Assembly (NCBI GenBank): GCA_030584025.1
Contig: CP129487.1
Coordinates: 992,001 to 1,056,000, forward strand
Source of the DNA: Cyclobacteriaceae bacterium
Lineage (GTDB): Bacteria > Bacteroidota > Bacteroidia > Cytophagales > Cyclobacteriaceae
Direction of reading: 5' to 3'
DNA length: 64,000 bases
The translations under genes were made by a program, and so were the position numbers. Positions 34,779 through 43,479 of this stretch are shown piece after piece. Numbering within the stretch: the stretch's first letter is position 1; each line of letters begins with the position of its first letter. The notes beneath the pieces were generated by a model that worked only from the letters and a program-made list of their open reading frames with translations, ran no database searches and was not told where the DNA came from.

Positions 34779-36119
34779 TTAAACTCCCGTATACCCAAAA
34801 GGCGTAATCTCCTTCAGCCGTTTTTTCAACTCTGGTTTTATATCCAGCTTGTCGATAAAATCTTCAAACTCTTTTTTGCCCACTTTCTCGTTTTTGCGGG
34901 TAAGTTCTTTCAGGGCTTCGTACGGGTTGGGGTAGCCTTCTTTGCGTAAAATGGTTTGAATGGCTTCAGCAACCACCATCCAGTTGTTTTCGAGATCAGT
35001 ATTGATTGCTTCCTGGTTTAACTCCAGTTTGCCAATACCCTTGCGCAGCGATTGCAATGCCACAACGGTGTGTGCTAACGGTACGCCAATGTTGCGCAGC
35101 ACGGTACTGTCGGTGAGGTCGCGTTGCAGGCGTGACACGGGTAGCTTGGCTGAAAGGTGCCCAAAAATGGCGTTGGCATACCCCAGGTTTCCTTCCGCAT
35201 TTTCAAAGTCGATGGGGTTTACCTTGTGCGGCATGGCCGAGCTGCCCACTTCACCGGCTTTTATTTTTTGTTTGAAGTAGTTCATGGAAATGTACTGCCA
35301 CACATCACGACTGAAATCAATCCAGATCGTGTTGATGCGTTTCAGGTTATCGAACAAGGCCGCCAGGTTGTCGTAATGTTCAATTTGTGTGGTGGGTTCA
35401 CTGCGTACTAAACCCAGATGCTTGCTCACAAACGTATTTCCAAAATGCCCCCAGTTAATGTCGGGGTAGGCAACATGGTGTGCGTTGAAGTTGCCGGTAG
35501 CGCCACCAAACTTGGCCGAGTGCGGAATGGTGTTGAGCAGTTCGAGTTGTTTGTTTACTCGTTCTACAAAAACGTAAAGTTCTTTTCCCAGGCGGGTAGG
35601 GGATGCCGGCTGCCCGTGTGTGCGCGCCAGCATGGGGATGTCTTTCCAGGATACGGAAAGCGCAGTGAGTTCACTCACCACCAGTTGAAGCATCGGTAAA
35701 AACTCTTGCCCCATAAAGTCTTTAAGTGAAAGCGGAATGGCGGTGTTGTTGATGTCCTGCGAGGTGAGTCCGAAGTGAATAAATTCTTTATAGGCATCAA
35801 GCTTCTGTGCTTCAAATTTCTGTTTGATGAAATACTCCACGGCTTTTACATCGTGGTTCGTAGTTTTTTCTATGGTTTTGATGGCGGTGGCATCGGCTTC
35901 GCTAAAGTTGCGGTACAGTTCGCGCAGTTGATCTTCCTTTTCTTTCGGGAAAGTTGCCAGTTCGGGCAGGGCATAGGTAAGCGCAATAAAATATTCGATC
36001 TCCACCTGTACGCGGTAGCGCATCAAGCCAAATTCAGAAAAGAATGGAGCCAGCGATGAGGCGGTTGAGAAGTAGCGGCCATCAATGGGCGAAATAGCGG
36101 TAAGGGTATTGAGCTGCAC
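34779..36119 (-). CDS. purB: Adenylosuccinate lyase
   Basis: A 446-residue fumarase/aspartase-superfamily enzyme that releases fumarate from SAICAR and adenylosuccinate in purine synthesis. The N-terminus LTAISPIDGRY is typical of the E. coli-like class. The histidine segments FGLTSQDINNTA and LARTHGQPASPTRLG are present, as is the signature loop GSSAMPHKVNPIDFENAEG with the catalytic serine. Length matches the family. The C-terminus KEITPFGYTGV is duplicated 175 bases downstream as a remnant. It is followed by a horizontally acquired gene and divergent from the DUF5916 gene. Confidence 0.95.
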   Translation of the reverse strand: MQLNTLTAISPIDGRYFSTASSLAPFFSEFGLMRYRVQVEIEYFIALTYALPELATFPKEKEDQLRELYRNFSEADATAIKTIEKTTNHDVKAVEYFIKQKFEAQKLDAYKEFIHFGLTSQDINNTAIPLSLKDFMGQEFLPMLQLVVSELTALSVSWKDIPMLARTHGQPASPTRLGKELYVFVERVNKQLELLNTIPHSAKFGGATGNFNAHHVAYPDINWGHFGNTFVSKHLGLVRSEPTTQIEHYDNLAALFDNLKRINTIWIDFSRDVWQYISMNYFKQKIKAGEVGSSAMPHKVNPIDFENAEGNLGYANAIFGHLSAKLPVSRLQRDLTDSTVLRNIGVPLAHTVVALQSLRKGIGKLELNQEAINTDLENNWMVVAEAIQTILRKEGYPNPYEALKELTRKNEKVGKKEFEDFIDKLDIKPELKKRLKEITPFGYTGV

Positions 36120-36219
36120 GTGTAGTAGTTAAGGTGTAAAAATAGTAAAAATCGCGGGCGTTTCGGGTTACGTGTTACCGGTTTCGTACCTCATATCCCT
36201 GAACCTGTACCCCGCCTGA

Positions 36220-36240
36220 GCCCTGAGGTTCTCGAAGGGC
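36220..36240. repeat. REP-like palindromic element
   Basis: The 21-base imperfect palindrome between the purB and DUF5916 starts has arms GCCC and GGGC, with the inner CTGAGG and CGAAGG portions; it resembles the CCTTCG-A-CTCAGG class of repetitive extragenic palindromes spread in many bacterial genomes. It is in the 191-base divergent gap, which otherwise holds only promoter-like A+T stretches. Confidence 0.5.
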
Positions 36241-36310
36241 GAAAGCAACGAACAAAACTCCACCAGCGGCCTTCCGTTGAACTATCATTATTCTTTACCT
36301 TCGCGCCCGC

Positions 36311-38575
36311 ATGAGACTCCTGACCATCCTCTTTACGTGTTTCGTAGTTGCCGCCACTGCCCAAAACAAACCAGGTACGGAGTTGCCCATTCGGAAAGCG
36401 CAGGGTTTAATAACACTGGATGGAAAGCTTGATGAGCCCGACTGGCAGCGAGCAGCTGTGGCTAAGGATTTTTACCTCAACTTTCCAGTGGATACAGCCT
36501 TTGCGCCTTTTCAAACGGAAGCACGCCTTATGTTTGATGACCATAACTTTTACCTATCGTTTGTGTGTTACGATGATCAAACACCCGACATCGTTCAATC
36601 TTTGAGACGTGATTTCGACTATGACAATAACGATAATGTTGGCTTCACCCTTGGACCGTATAACGATCGCATCAATGGATTCTTTTTTGTCATCACGCCA
36701 CGTGGTGTGCAGATGGAAGGAACCGTTTCAGGGGGTGGTGCAAGTGGTGATAATTTCAGTGCCACATGGGACAACAAGTGGTATAGCCACGTAGAGAAAT
36801 ATGAAGATCGGTGGATTGCGGAGATCGCCATACCCTTTAAAAGTTTTCGCTTTAAAAGCAATTTGAGGGAGTGGAACATCAACTTCATCCGGTGGGATAG
36901 AAAAAGAAATTTATCCAGCACCTGGGTTGCTGTACCGATTCAGTTTGATTCCGGTTCGTTTGGGTATTCGGGACAATTGGTGTGGGAAGATCCTTCACCG
37001 GCAGCCACCACAAACATTTCCATCATTCCGTATGTAGCCGGACTTTCATCAGTCGACCGGCAGGTTTCTCCGCGTAAGCGAACAAGCGATTTGAATGCAG
37101 GCTTTGATGCCAAGATTGGTGTAACGCCTTCACTTAACCTTGACCTTACGGTTAATCCTGATTTCTCCCAGGTAGAAGTCGATCAGCAAGTGATTAACCT
37201 GACGCGTTTTGAATTTCGGTTTCCGGAGCGGAGGCAATTTTTTTTGGAGAACAGCGATTTGTTCGATCAGGCTGGCTACCCAAGTGCACGTCCGTTCTTT
37301 AGCAGAAGGGTTGGGCTAACGCGTGATACTTCCAATAACATCCAGCAGGTCCCGATTTTGTATGGCGCAAGGCTTAGTGGTTCAATTAATAAGGAGTGGC
37401 GCGTGAGCGCACTCAATATGCTTACGCAGGAAAAGGAAGAACTCGGCCTACCGAATCAGTTGTATACCGTGGCCACGGTTCAACGAAATTTCTGGAAGCA
37501 ATCGAATATATCGGTTACGTATGTGGAGAAACAATCGCTTGGTGTTTCGCGATTTGATAGTCTCAAATATTTCAATGAGGAATTATGGCAGCCAAAAGTT
37601 AACAATAATGACACCACGTGGGTGCTGAACGATTATAACCGTGTGCTTACCACCGACCTTGAACTGCTCAGTTCCGACAACCGGTGGTATGGAAGTTTTT
37701 ATTACAGCGCTTCATTCGATCCACACCTGGAGGGAAAGAATCAATCAGGTTTTGGTTTTATCAATTACAGGAGCAGAAATTTTCAGGCGATGTACGGGGA
37801 AGCATTTATTCAGGAAAACTATAATGCTGAGGCTGGCTTTGTACCTACTCGCGGTGTTTACCCCGGCTTTCAAAATTCCTTTACGAATATTGAGGGTATT
37901 TTCTATCCGGACAGCAAACACATTGTGCGCATGGGTCCAAGTTTGAATGCTGAAATCTCGCGCATCCCGGGAGGCAGTGTTACCGATAAAAGTTTGTCGT
38001 TGGGGTATGGTTTTAATTTCCGAAATACATCCGAACTTGAATTCAGTTATTTTCTCACGTACCAGAAACTCACCAATACGTTTAATCCGATTGACGGGGA
38101 GAAGTATACATCCTTTCTGGAAGGAGAAGACTATACGTGGGCGGGCGTTGGTATTGGGTACCGTTCAGACCAGCGCAAGATTTTTAACTTTTCCACCGGT
38201 ATTAATTATGGCGGATTCTATAACGGTAACTTACTTAATGTAAATGGTTCACTGAACTACCGGTATCAACCTATTGGCAGCGTGGCCATCCGCTACGATT
38301 ACAACGCCATTGATCTGCCCGATAATTACGGAAAGGAAAAATTATTTCTGATCGGGCCGCGCATTGACCTTACGTTTACCGATAAAATCTTCCTCACTAC
38401 CTTTATCCAATACAACAACCTGGCGGATAATATCAATTTGAACGCCCGTTTTCAGTGGCGGTATAAACCAGCCTCCGATTTTTTTGTTGTATACACGGAG
38501 AACTACCTGCCCCAACATTTAGCCAGTAAAAACCGGGCGTTGGTGTTTAAGTTAACCTATTGGTTTAATCTTTAG
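36311..38575 (+). CDS. DUF5916 outer-membrane barrel protein with CBM9-like domain
   Basis: A 754-residue exported protein. The signal peptide is MRLLTILFTCFVVAATAQ. Residues about 30-220 form a CBM9-like beta-sandwich (ITLDGKLDEPDWQRA and DDHNFYLSFVCYDD), as in DUF5916 proteins. The rest is DUF5916: FEFRFPERRQFFLENSDLF is a strong family mark, followed by alternating amphipathic strands of an outer-membrane barrel ending in the aromatic FKLTYWFNL, the usual barrel signature. Function in the family is unknown; carbohydrate or peptide handling at the surface is a guess. It is transcribed alone. Confidence 0.85.
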   Translation: MRLLTILFTCFVVAATAQNKPGTELPIRKAQGLITLDGKLDEPDWQRAAVAKDFYLNFPVDTAFAPFQTEARLMFDDHNFYLSFVCYDDQTPDIVQSLRRDFDYDNNDNVGFTLGPYNDRINGFFFVITPRGVQMEGTVSGGGASGDNFSATWDNKWYSHVEKYEDRWIAEIAIPFKSFRFKSNLREWNINFIRWDRKRNLSSTWVAVPIQFDSGSFGYSGQLVWEDPSPAATTNISIIPYVAGLSSVDRQVSPRKRTSDLNAGFDAKIGVTPSLNLDLTVNPDFSQVEVDQQVINLTRFEFRFPERRQFFLENSDLFDQAGYPSARPFFSRRVGLTRDTSNNIQQVPILYGARLSGSINKEWRVSALNMLTQEKEELGLPNQLYTVATVQRNFWKQSNISVTYVEKQSLGVSRFDSLKYFNEELWQPKVNNNDTTWVLNDYNRVLTTDLELLSSDNRWYGSFYYSASFDPHLEGKNQSGFGFINYRSRNFQAMYGEAFIQENYNAEAGFVPTRGVYPGFQNSFTNIEGIFYPDSKHIVRMGPSLNAEISRIPGGSVTDKSLSLGYGFNFRNTSELEFSYFLTYQKLTNTFNPIDGEKYTSFLEGEDYTWAGVGIGYRSDQRKIFNFSTGINYGGFYNGNLLNVNGSLNYRYQPIGSVAIRYDYNAIDLPDNYGKEKLFLIGPRIDLTFTDKIFLTTFIQYNNLADNINLNARFQWRYKPASDFFVVYTENYLPQHLASKNRALVFKLTYWFNL

Positions 38576-38595
38576 TACGGCCGGTAGTTTATCCT

Positions 38596-38626
38596 TATTT
38601 TTGCGCCTGCCTTGTTGGTAGGCAGG
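38596..38626 (+). promoter_or_regulatory. -7 element and leader hairpin of ferredoxin reductase gene
   Basis: TATTTTTG (38596-38603) matches the Bacteroidota -7 consensus. Just downstream, CCTGCCT and AGGCAGG (38606-38612 and 38620-38626) form a 7-base-pair hairpin ending 18 bases before the ATG at 38645, so it would lie at the 5' end of the mRNA leader. Confidence 0.45.
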
Positions 38627-38644
38627 ACTCAAAATCAATAAAAA

Positions 38645-39766
38645 ATGGCTTTTGGTTTTTTTAAAAAGAGTGAGAAGAAGGAAACCCCTGCTACAAACAG
38701 TGGGTCACGGTATCATGAATTAAAGGTGAAGGAGATTATCCGGGAAACGAAGGATGCCATCACCATTGTGTTTCAGCAGTCTCAACCTAAAATCACTTAT
38801 AAATCCGGTCAGTTTTTAACGCTTATTATACCCATTCAGGGCAAAGAGGTGCGCAGGGCATATTCCTTATGTTCATCGCCTTTTGTAGATGAAGATTTGG
38901 CGGTAACCGTAAAGCGGGTGGATAACGGGCTGATGTCGAACTGGCTGCCGGATAACCTGAAAGCGGGTGATGTGCTGAAGATCATGGAGCCCATGGGGCA
39001 GTTCACCACTGAATTTGATAAAACGCGCAAGCGCCACCTCATCATGTTTGCGGGCGGATCAGGTATTACGCCCATGATGTCAATTATAAAAAGCCTGCTT
39101 ACGCAGGAACCGGAAAGCATCGTATCGTTGATTTACTGCAACCGCGACATCGATAGCATTATTTTCAAGGATGAACTGGCGAAGTGGGAGACGAACTACC
39201 AGGGTCGGTTACACGTGATTCATGTGCTCGACAATGCACCGATGAACTGGCAAGGTCTGTCCGGATTGTTGAATCCGGAGATGCTGAAGAAATTATTTGA
39301 ACGCATCCCTGATTGGGGCATCGATAAAACCACATACCTCATGTGCGGACCTGAAGGCATGATGAAGAATGTGGATACGCTGTTGGCACAACATAACATA
39401 CCAAAGGAAAAAATCTTTAAAGAGAGTTTTGTTCAAGGAACAATTGACAAAGAAAAGAAACAGGAAGCAGCACCTGCTGTAGAAGAGAAGAAAGCACGCG
39501 AAGTAACCATTCGTTACGATGGTAATGAGTATAAGGTTATGGTAGAACCCAACCGTACCATTTTAGAAACTGCTTTGGATCAAGGCATTGATCTTCCGTT
39601 CTCGTGCCAAAGTGGGTTGTGTACCGCTTGCCGCGGAAAAGCGCTGAGTGGCAAAGTAAAACTGGATGAAGAAGAAGGGCTGTCGCAATCGGAACGCGAT
39701 GAAGGGTATGTGTTGACGTGTGTGGGGCATCCGCTTACGGATGATGTGGTGATTGAGATTGGGTAA
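38645..39766 (+). CDS. Ferredoxin/flavodoxin-NADP reductase-like oxidoreductase with 2Fe-2S domain
   Basis: A 373-residue modular reductase. After a basic N-terminal tail comes the FAD domain with RAYSLCSSP, the NAD(P) domain with FAGGSGITPMMSIIKSLL and YLMCGPEGMM, then a variable linker and a C-terminal plant-type 2Fe-2S domain with LPFSCQSGLCTACRG and a distal cysteine in VLTCVGHP. The order is that of PaaE and related reductases serving multicomponent oxygenases. No paaABCD genes are in the window, so the electron acceptor is unknown; fatty-acid desaturases are another possibility. Confidence 0.88.
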   Translation: MAFGFFKKSEKKETPATNSGSRYHELKVKEIIRETKDAITIVFQQSQPKITYKSGQFLTLIIPIQGKEVRRAYSLCSSPFVDEDLAVTVKRVDNGLMSNWLPDNLKAGDVLKIMEPMGQFTTEFDKTRKRHLIMFAGGSGITPMMSIIKSLLTQEPESIVSLIYCNRDIDSIIFKDELAKWETNYQGRLHVIHVLDNAPMNWQGLSGLLNPEMLKKLFERIPDWGIDKTTYLMCGPEGMMKNVDTLLAQHNIPKEKIFKESFVQGTIDKEKKQEAAPAVEEKKAREVTIRYDGNEYKVMVEPNRTILETALDQGIDLPFSCQSGLCTACRGKALSGKVKLDEEEGLSQSERDEGYVLTCVGHPLTDDVVIEIG

Positions 39767-39774
39767 TTTAAAAA

Positions 39775-39815
39775 CTTTGCGATTTCTTTGCGTACTTCGC
39801 GCCTTTGCGTGAAAT
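39775..39815 (+). repeat. TTTGCG-type short repeat
   Basis: Three tandem-like units (CTTTGCGATTT, CTTTGCGTACTT, CCTTTGCGTGAAA) resemble the CTTTGTG-type units near 53755, 56640 and 57129. They sit in the 172-base gap ahead of the M1 peptidase; no other element is evident there except a weak CGGTT/AACCG inverted repeat near 39890. Confidence 0.45.
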
Positions 39816-39938
39816 TATTGAGGTTGATATAAATGCAAGTTGCTTGCTTCCTTTTTCATTCACAATCTTTTTGAAATAGTTTAAACCAATCGGTTAAAAA
39901 AACCGTAGTACATCATAGTTAACTAAACCCTTTATTTC

Positions 39939-41825
39939 ATGCGTTTGAGAATATTACTCTTTTCTTTCGTGGCTGTCAGCTTTGTAGCAACAGCACAAAA
40001 CAACAAATACGGTCTGTATATGCCTATTGAATTTCAAAATGCATATGAGGCCGGTACCCGTAAAGCAGACGGTTCGGTTTCACCAACCTACTGGCAAAAC
40101 CGTTCCGATTACAAAATCAAAGCCACCATTGACCCGAAGACGAGAATGTTGTACGGTCAGGCTATCATCACGTATTTCAACAACTCGCCTGACACCATTC
40201 GCAACCCAACGTTTCACACCTATCACGATTATTACAAACCCGGCTCCAAGAAGGCAGGTTTCTTTGCTTCCGGTAGCCCGGCTGATGCCAACCATGAAGG
40301 TGTGGTGATTGAGAAGCTGGCGGTGAACGGAGAAGTGGTAGACATTAAAAATCGTGAAGTGGTTCGGCATAACGGTACCAATTATACCGTTCGTCTCAGC
40401 AAACCGTTGGCACCAAAGTCGGCTATGCAATTTGAAATTAACTGGAAGTACAAAGTACCCGGTGAAGGTTTTGAGCGCAGTGGCGCCATCGACAGCACCT
40501 CCATGTTCATTGCCTACTGGTATCCGGAAATGGCCGTGTTGGATGATATTGATCTGTGGGATCGTGTGGTGTATGATGCGGCAACCGAGTTTTACCACGA
40601 TTATTCTGATTATGAAGTAGAGATAACTGCTCCGGATAATTTTACGGTATGGGCATCAGTGGCGCCAAACAATGAAAGCGAAGTGTATTCACAAACTGTT
40701 CGTGAAAGACTGGCCAAAGCAAAAGCCAGCATTGAGCCGGTGAATATTATCGGTGAATCTGATTTCAAAAAATCTTCCTCAAAAAATATTACCTGGAAAT
40801 ACACTGCCAAAAATTTTCCTGATTTTTCTTTTGCCTTAAGCGACCACTTTGTTTGGGATGCACGCTCTTACAAAGACAAAATGGGAGATTACTTCATTCA
40901 GGTTGCCTATCCGGCCAATCATAAGGAGTTTGGTGCGGTGTTAAAAGCTATGGAAGAGTCGCTGAAAGTTTTCCATACAGAATTTCCGGTTTACGAATTT
41001 CCATACCATTACTTCACCATCTTCAATGGTTTGCAAGGAGGAGGTATGGAGTTTCCGGGCATGGCCAACGACCAGGAAATGTCGGGTGCCATGATTGAAC
41101 AATGGACGGGTAAAAAAGTAAGCGATGTGGATGCACAACTTGGCCTGACGTTACACGAAATGTGTCATATGTATTTTCCGTTTATGATGGGAATAAACGA
41201 AAAGAAGTATGCTTGGATGGATGAAGGCTTTGCTTCCTTTTCAGAATATTTTATTGAGCCGCTGTTTCCTGCAGGAAATTGGGATCAACCATACCTGGGT
41301 TCACAAAGTGTTCTGCCCATCATGGTGCCCAGCCATGTTCATGAAGGAAGCGGACTAAATTCGTATACGGTGGGTTCATACTCGTATTACAGTTTATACA
41401 AACTGTTGGGTAAAGATGTCTTCACGAAATGCTTGCATACGTATATGAATGAGTGGAAGTTTAAACATCCAACGCCTTATGATTTCATGTTCACCTTTAA
41501 TCGTGTGTCGGGTCAAAACCTGAACTGGTTCTGGAATAAGTGGTATTTCGATTGGGGTTATATGGATATGGGCATTGCCGGAGTGAAAGACAATGTGGTA
41601 ACGTTGCAAAATTTAGGCGGCAGACCCATAGCCTTTAGTATGGACATTACGTTTACAGATGACTCAAAAGTTACGGAAGAGGTTAATCCATCTGTGTGGA
41701 AAAATGCAGCTACCTATGCGCACAAGGTTAATGCGGGTAAGAAGAAGATTAAATCCGTTTCATTGGTTATCCCTACCAATGGCGATGCCAATGGACAGAA
41801 CAATGTTTGGTCGGCACCAAAGTAA
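39939..41825 (+). CDS. M1 family zinc metallopeptidase
   Basis: A 628-residue exported aminopeptidase. The signal peptide is MRLRILLFSFVAVSFVATAQ. An N-terminal beta-saddle domain precedes the gluzincin catalytic domain with the GGGMEFPGMAN exopeptidase loop, HEMCH (H406, E407, H410) and the third zinc ligand E429, exactly 18 residues beyond the motif as the M1 family requires. A C-terminal region replaces the long helical domain of larger members. It probably degrades peptides in the periplasm or at the surface. Confidence 0.9.
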   Translation: MRLRILLFSFVAVSFVATAQNNKYGLYMPIEFQNAYEAGTRKADGSVSPTYWQNRSDYKIKATIDPKTRMLYGQAIITYFNNSPDTIRNPTFHTYHDYYKPGSKKAGFFASGSPADANHEGVVIEKLAVNGEVVDIKNREVVRHNGTNYTVRLSKPLAPKSAMQFEINWKYKVPGEGFERSGAIDSTSMFIAYWYPEMAVLDDIDLWDRVVYDAATEFYHDYSDYEVEITAPDNFTVWASVAPNNESEVYSQTVRERLAKAKASIEPVNIIGESDFKKSSSKNITWKYTAKNFPDFSFALSDHFVWDARSYKDKMGDYFIQVAYPANHKEFGAVLKAMEESLKVFHTEFPVYEFPYHYFTIFNGLQGGGMEFPGMANDQEMSGAMIEQWTGKKVSDVDAQLGLTLHEMCHMYFPFMMGINEKKYAWMDEGFASFSEYFIEPLFPAGNWDQPYLGSQSVLPIMVPSHVHEGSGLNSYTVGSYSYYSLYKLLGKDVFTKCLHTYMNEWKFKHPTPYDFMFTFNRVSGQNLNWFWNKWYFDWGYMDMGIAGVKDNVVTLQNLGGRPIAFSMDITFTDDSKVTEEVNPSVWKNAATYAHKVNAGKKKIKSVSLVIPTNGDANGQNNVWSAPK

Positions 41826-41848
41826 ATCTGAAAAACAAATTAATTTGG

Positions 41849-41878
41849 AAAGGCAGTGATTTTCACTGCCTTTCTTTT
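41849..41878. terminator. Bidirectional terminator between M1 peptidase and CBU_0592-type gene
   Basis: AAAGGCAGTGA (41849-41859) and TCACTGCCTTT (41863-41873) form a perfect 11-base-pair stem with loop TTT, followed by CTTTTTT. The right arm covers the stop codon of the convergent minus-strand gene. Confidence 0.88.
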
Positions 41879-42114
41879 TTGCCAATAAGTTTAATGATAG
41901 CAGGAATGGCGATGATTACCCAGACTACATTGATGAACGTGTTGGCGTATGCAGAATAGTAAACCGTGTAAACAATCAAAAAAATCCCTCCAACCAGGTT
42001 TAATAAAAGAAATCCTAATGAATCGGATTTTATTTTCTGGTAGCTGTTTAAGCCGTAGGCAGCAATTACCATAATTGATCCAGTCCAGCCGATAATGTCA
42101 ATGAGGAATTTCAT
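41863..42114 (-). CDS. Small membrane protein, CBU_0592-like
   Basis: An 83-residue protein with three probable membrane helices (IIGWTGSIMVIAAYGLNS, FLLLNLVGGIFLIVYTVYY and INVVWVIIAIPAIIKLI) and a basic end. The pattern of helix one followed by NSYQKIKSDS fits the CBU_0592 family of small membrane proteins, whose function is unknown. The start at 42114 overlaps the upstream lipoprotein gene by 4 bases (ATGA), so both are translated together. Confidence 0.7.
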   Translation of the reverse strand: MKFLIDIIGWTGSIMVIAAYGLNSYQKIKSDSLGFLLLNLVGGIFLIVYTVYYSAYANTFINVVWVIIAIPAIIKLIGKKERQ

Positions 42115-42401
42115 CTTAGCGTGTTTTGCTTTAACCAAACTGAATCTTTGGCTTTTGTAGAATAATTGTAAAGTAGTTCTTTGTTAATATAGAGTTTTCT
42201 GTTTATGAATATTGCACCCTCTTTGATCTTGAACGGCTCATTATAGTGTTCTAATACCACAATCATATTTTTGTTCCAACTTGAATCGTTATAACTGGTC
42301 TGCACAAACCCTTGATCATTCCAATCCACTTTTTTTAATGGATACGTTGTGCAAGCACAAAAAAATAGTAATCCTAAGTTAAAGATGAATCCACGCCACA
42401 T
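42111..42401 (-). CDS. Small putative lipoprotein
   Basis: A 96-residue protein with an N-terminal signal ending in the lipobox-like FFCACTTYP, so the second cysteine is a likely lipidation site. The mature part has a WNDQGFVQTSYNDSSWNKNMIVV pattern of polar and aromatic residues and no recognised family. It overlaps the small membrane protein gene by 4 bases and follows the SMP-30 gene after 6 bases, indicating one operon of three. Confidence 0.6.
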   Translation of the reverse strand: MWRGFIFNLGLLFFCACTTYPLKKVDWNDQGFVQTSYNDSSWNKNMIVVLEHYNEPFKIKEGAIFINRKLYINKELLYNYSTKAKDSVWLKQNTLR

Positions 42402-42407
42402 GGTAAA

Positions 42408-43391
42408 TTATTTTAATGCTATTTTAAATAAATACATGTGATTTGTAACATAAAGAAATTTCTCATCATCAGACAAAGTGCAGTTAGCAGAAGCGTTTGT
42501 CAGTTTTATTTTACCAATAAGCTTGCCCGCGGAATTAAAAATAAATACTCCGCCCGGCCCGGTTGCGAAAATATTTCCCTTGCTATCAATTTTTAATCCA
42601 TCGGGTAGACCTTTTTCTGTGGGTACCAGGTCGGTTGCATCATACAGTATTTTTCCACTTAAAACTGTACTGTCGTTTATTGTATATGTATACCACCTTG
42701 CTTTTTGTCCGTCAGAGTTGGCAACAATCATTTCGCCTGTTGGTGTAAAGGCAATGCCGTTTGGCCTTGTAAGTGAATCAATCAACAGGGTTACAGCGCC
42801 ATCTTTACTTACTTTATACACACCCTGAAACGGAATTTCTTTCGTAGGATCACCATCTTGCCTTGGCAAACCATAGGGCGGATCGGTAAAGTAAAGTTCA
42901 TCATTGTAGTAAGCTGCATCATTCGGGCTATTAAACCGTTTTCCATCGTAACGATCGGCTAAGGTTATAAAATTTGATTGGGGGTTGTCTAACGGTGCAT
43001 CCATGTACGCCAAGCGCCTGTCACCATGCTGGCAAAGAACAAGGTTTCCCTTTTTATCAAGTAGCAAGCCGTTTGAACCCGGTTCTCTGCTAAGCGTTTC
43101 TGTTCCTGTAAACCCGGAGGGAGCGAGGTAAACCTCAACTTTGTTCTCGTTTGTCCATTTGTAAATTGTGTTTTTCGGTACATCCGAAAACAGCAACATG
43201 TTGTGCTCCTCAACCCAAACCGGGCCTTCACTCCAGGTAAAACCATCAGCCAAAATCTCAATGGGGGTGTTTTGGTCAAGAATGTTGTCCAATTCAGCAT
43301 CCAGTCGTTCAATGGAACCGATCTTATTTTCATCAGCAGTGGAACAGGCCTGTAGCAAAACAGCAAAAAGTATGGGTATGGAAAATCGCAT
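42408..43391 (-). CDS. SMP-30/gluconolactonase family lipoprotein
   Basis: A 327-residue exported beta-propeller protein. The signal ends in LLQACST, a lipobox. The SMP-30/gluconolactonase/LRE pattern includes FTWSEGPVWVEEHNMLLFSDVPKNTIYKW near the N-terminus, RFNSPNDAAYYNDELYFTDPPYGL (calcium-site asparagine and aspartate), RPNGIAFTPTGEMIVANSD and LPDGLKIDSKGNIFATGPGGV. These enzymes hydrolyse sugar lactones. It leads a minus-strand operon with two small membrane-associated genes. Confidence 0.88.
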   Translation of the reverse strand: MRFSIPILFAVLLQACSTADENKIGSIERLDAELDNILDQNTPIEILADGFTWSEGPVWVEEHNMLLFSDVPKNTIYKWTNENKVEVYLAPSGFTGTETLSREPGSNGLLLDKKGNLVLCQHGDRRLAYMDAPLDNPQSNFITLADRYDGKRFNSPNDAAYYNDELYFTDPPYGLPRQDGDPTKEIPFQGVYKVSKDGAVTLLIDSLTRPNGIAFTPTGEMIVANSDGQKARWYTYTINDSTVLSGKILYDATDLVPTEKGLPDGLKIDSKGNIFATGPGGVFIFNSAGKLIGKIKLTNASANCTLSDDEKFLYVTNHMYLFKIALK

Positions 43392-43435
43392 GGTAATAAT
43401 TTTACAGGTGGAAAGATCAGTATGGCAAATCGGTT

Positions 43436-43443
43436 TATTTTTG
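43436..43443 (+). promoter_or_regulatory. -7 element of M3 peptidase promoter
   Basis: TATTTTTG matches TAnnTTTG, 36 bases before the start codon at 43480. No clear TTG lies at the expected distance. Confidence 0.4.
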
Positions 43444-43479
43444 CGTGATTCAATATAAGCGGATTAAAACTATTTACAC

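Noticed and set aside
39775..39815. CRISPR-like repeats in the M1 peptidase leader
   Set aside because: The units are only 10-12 bases, imperfect and without spacers; no cas gene is present.
40080..40598. 172-codon minus-strand frame opposite the M1 peptidase
   Set aside because: It is antisense to a well-supported gene and shows no domain pattern.
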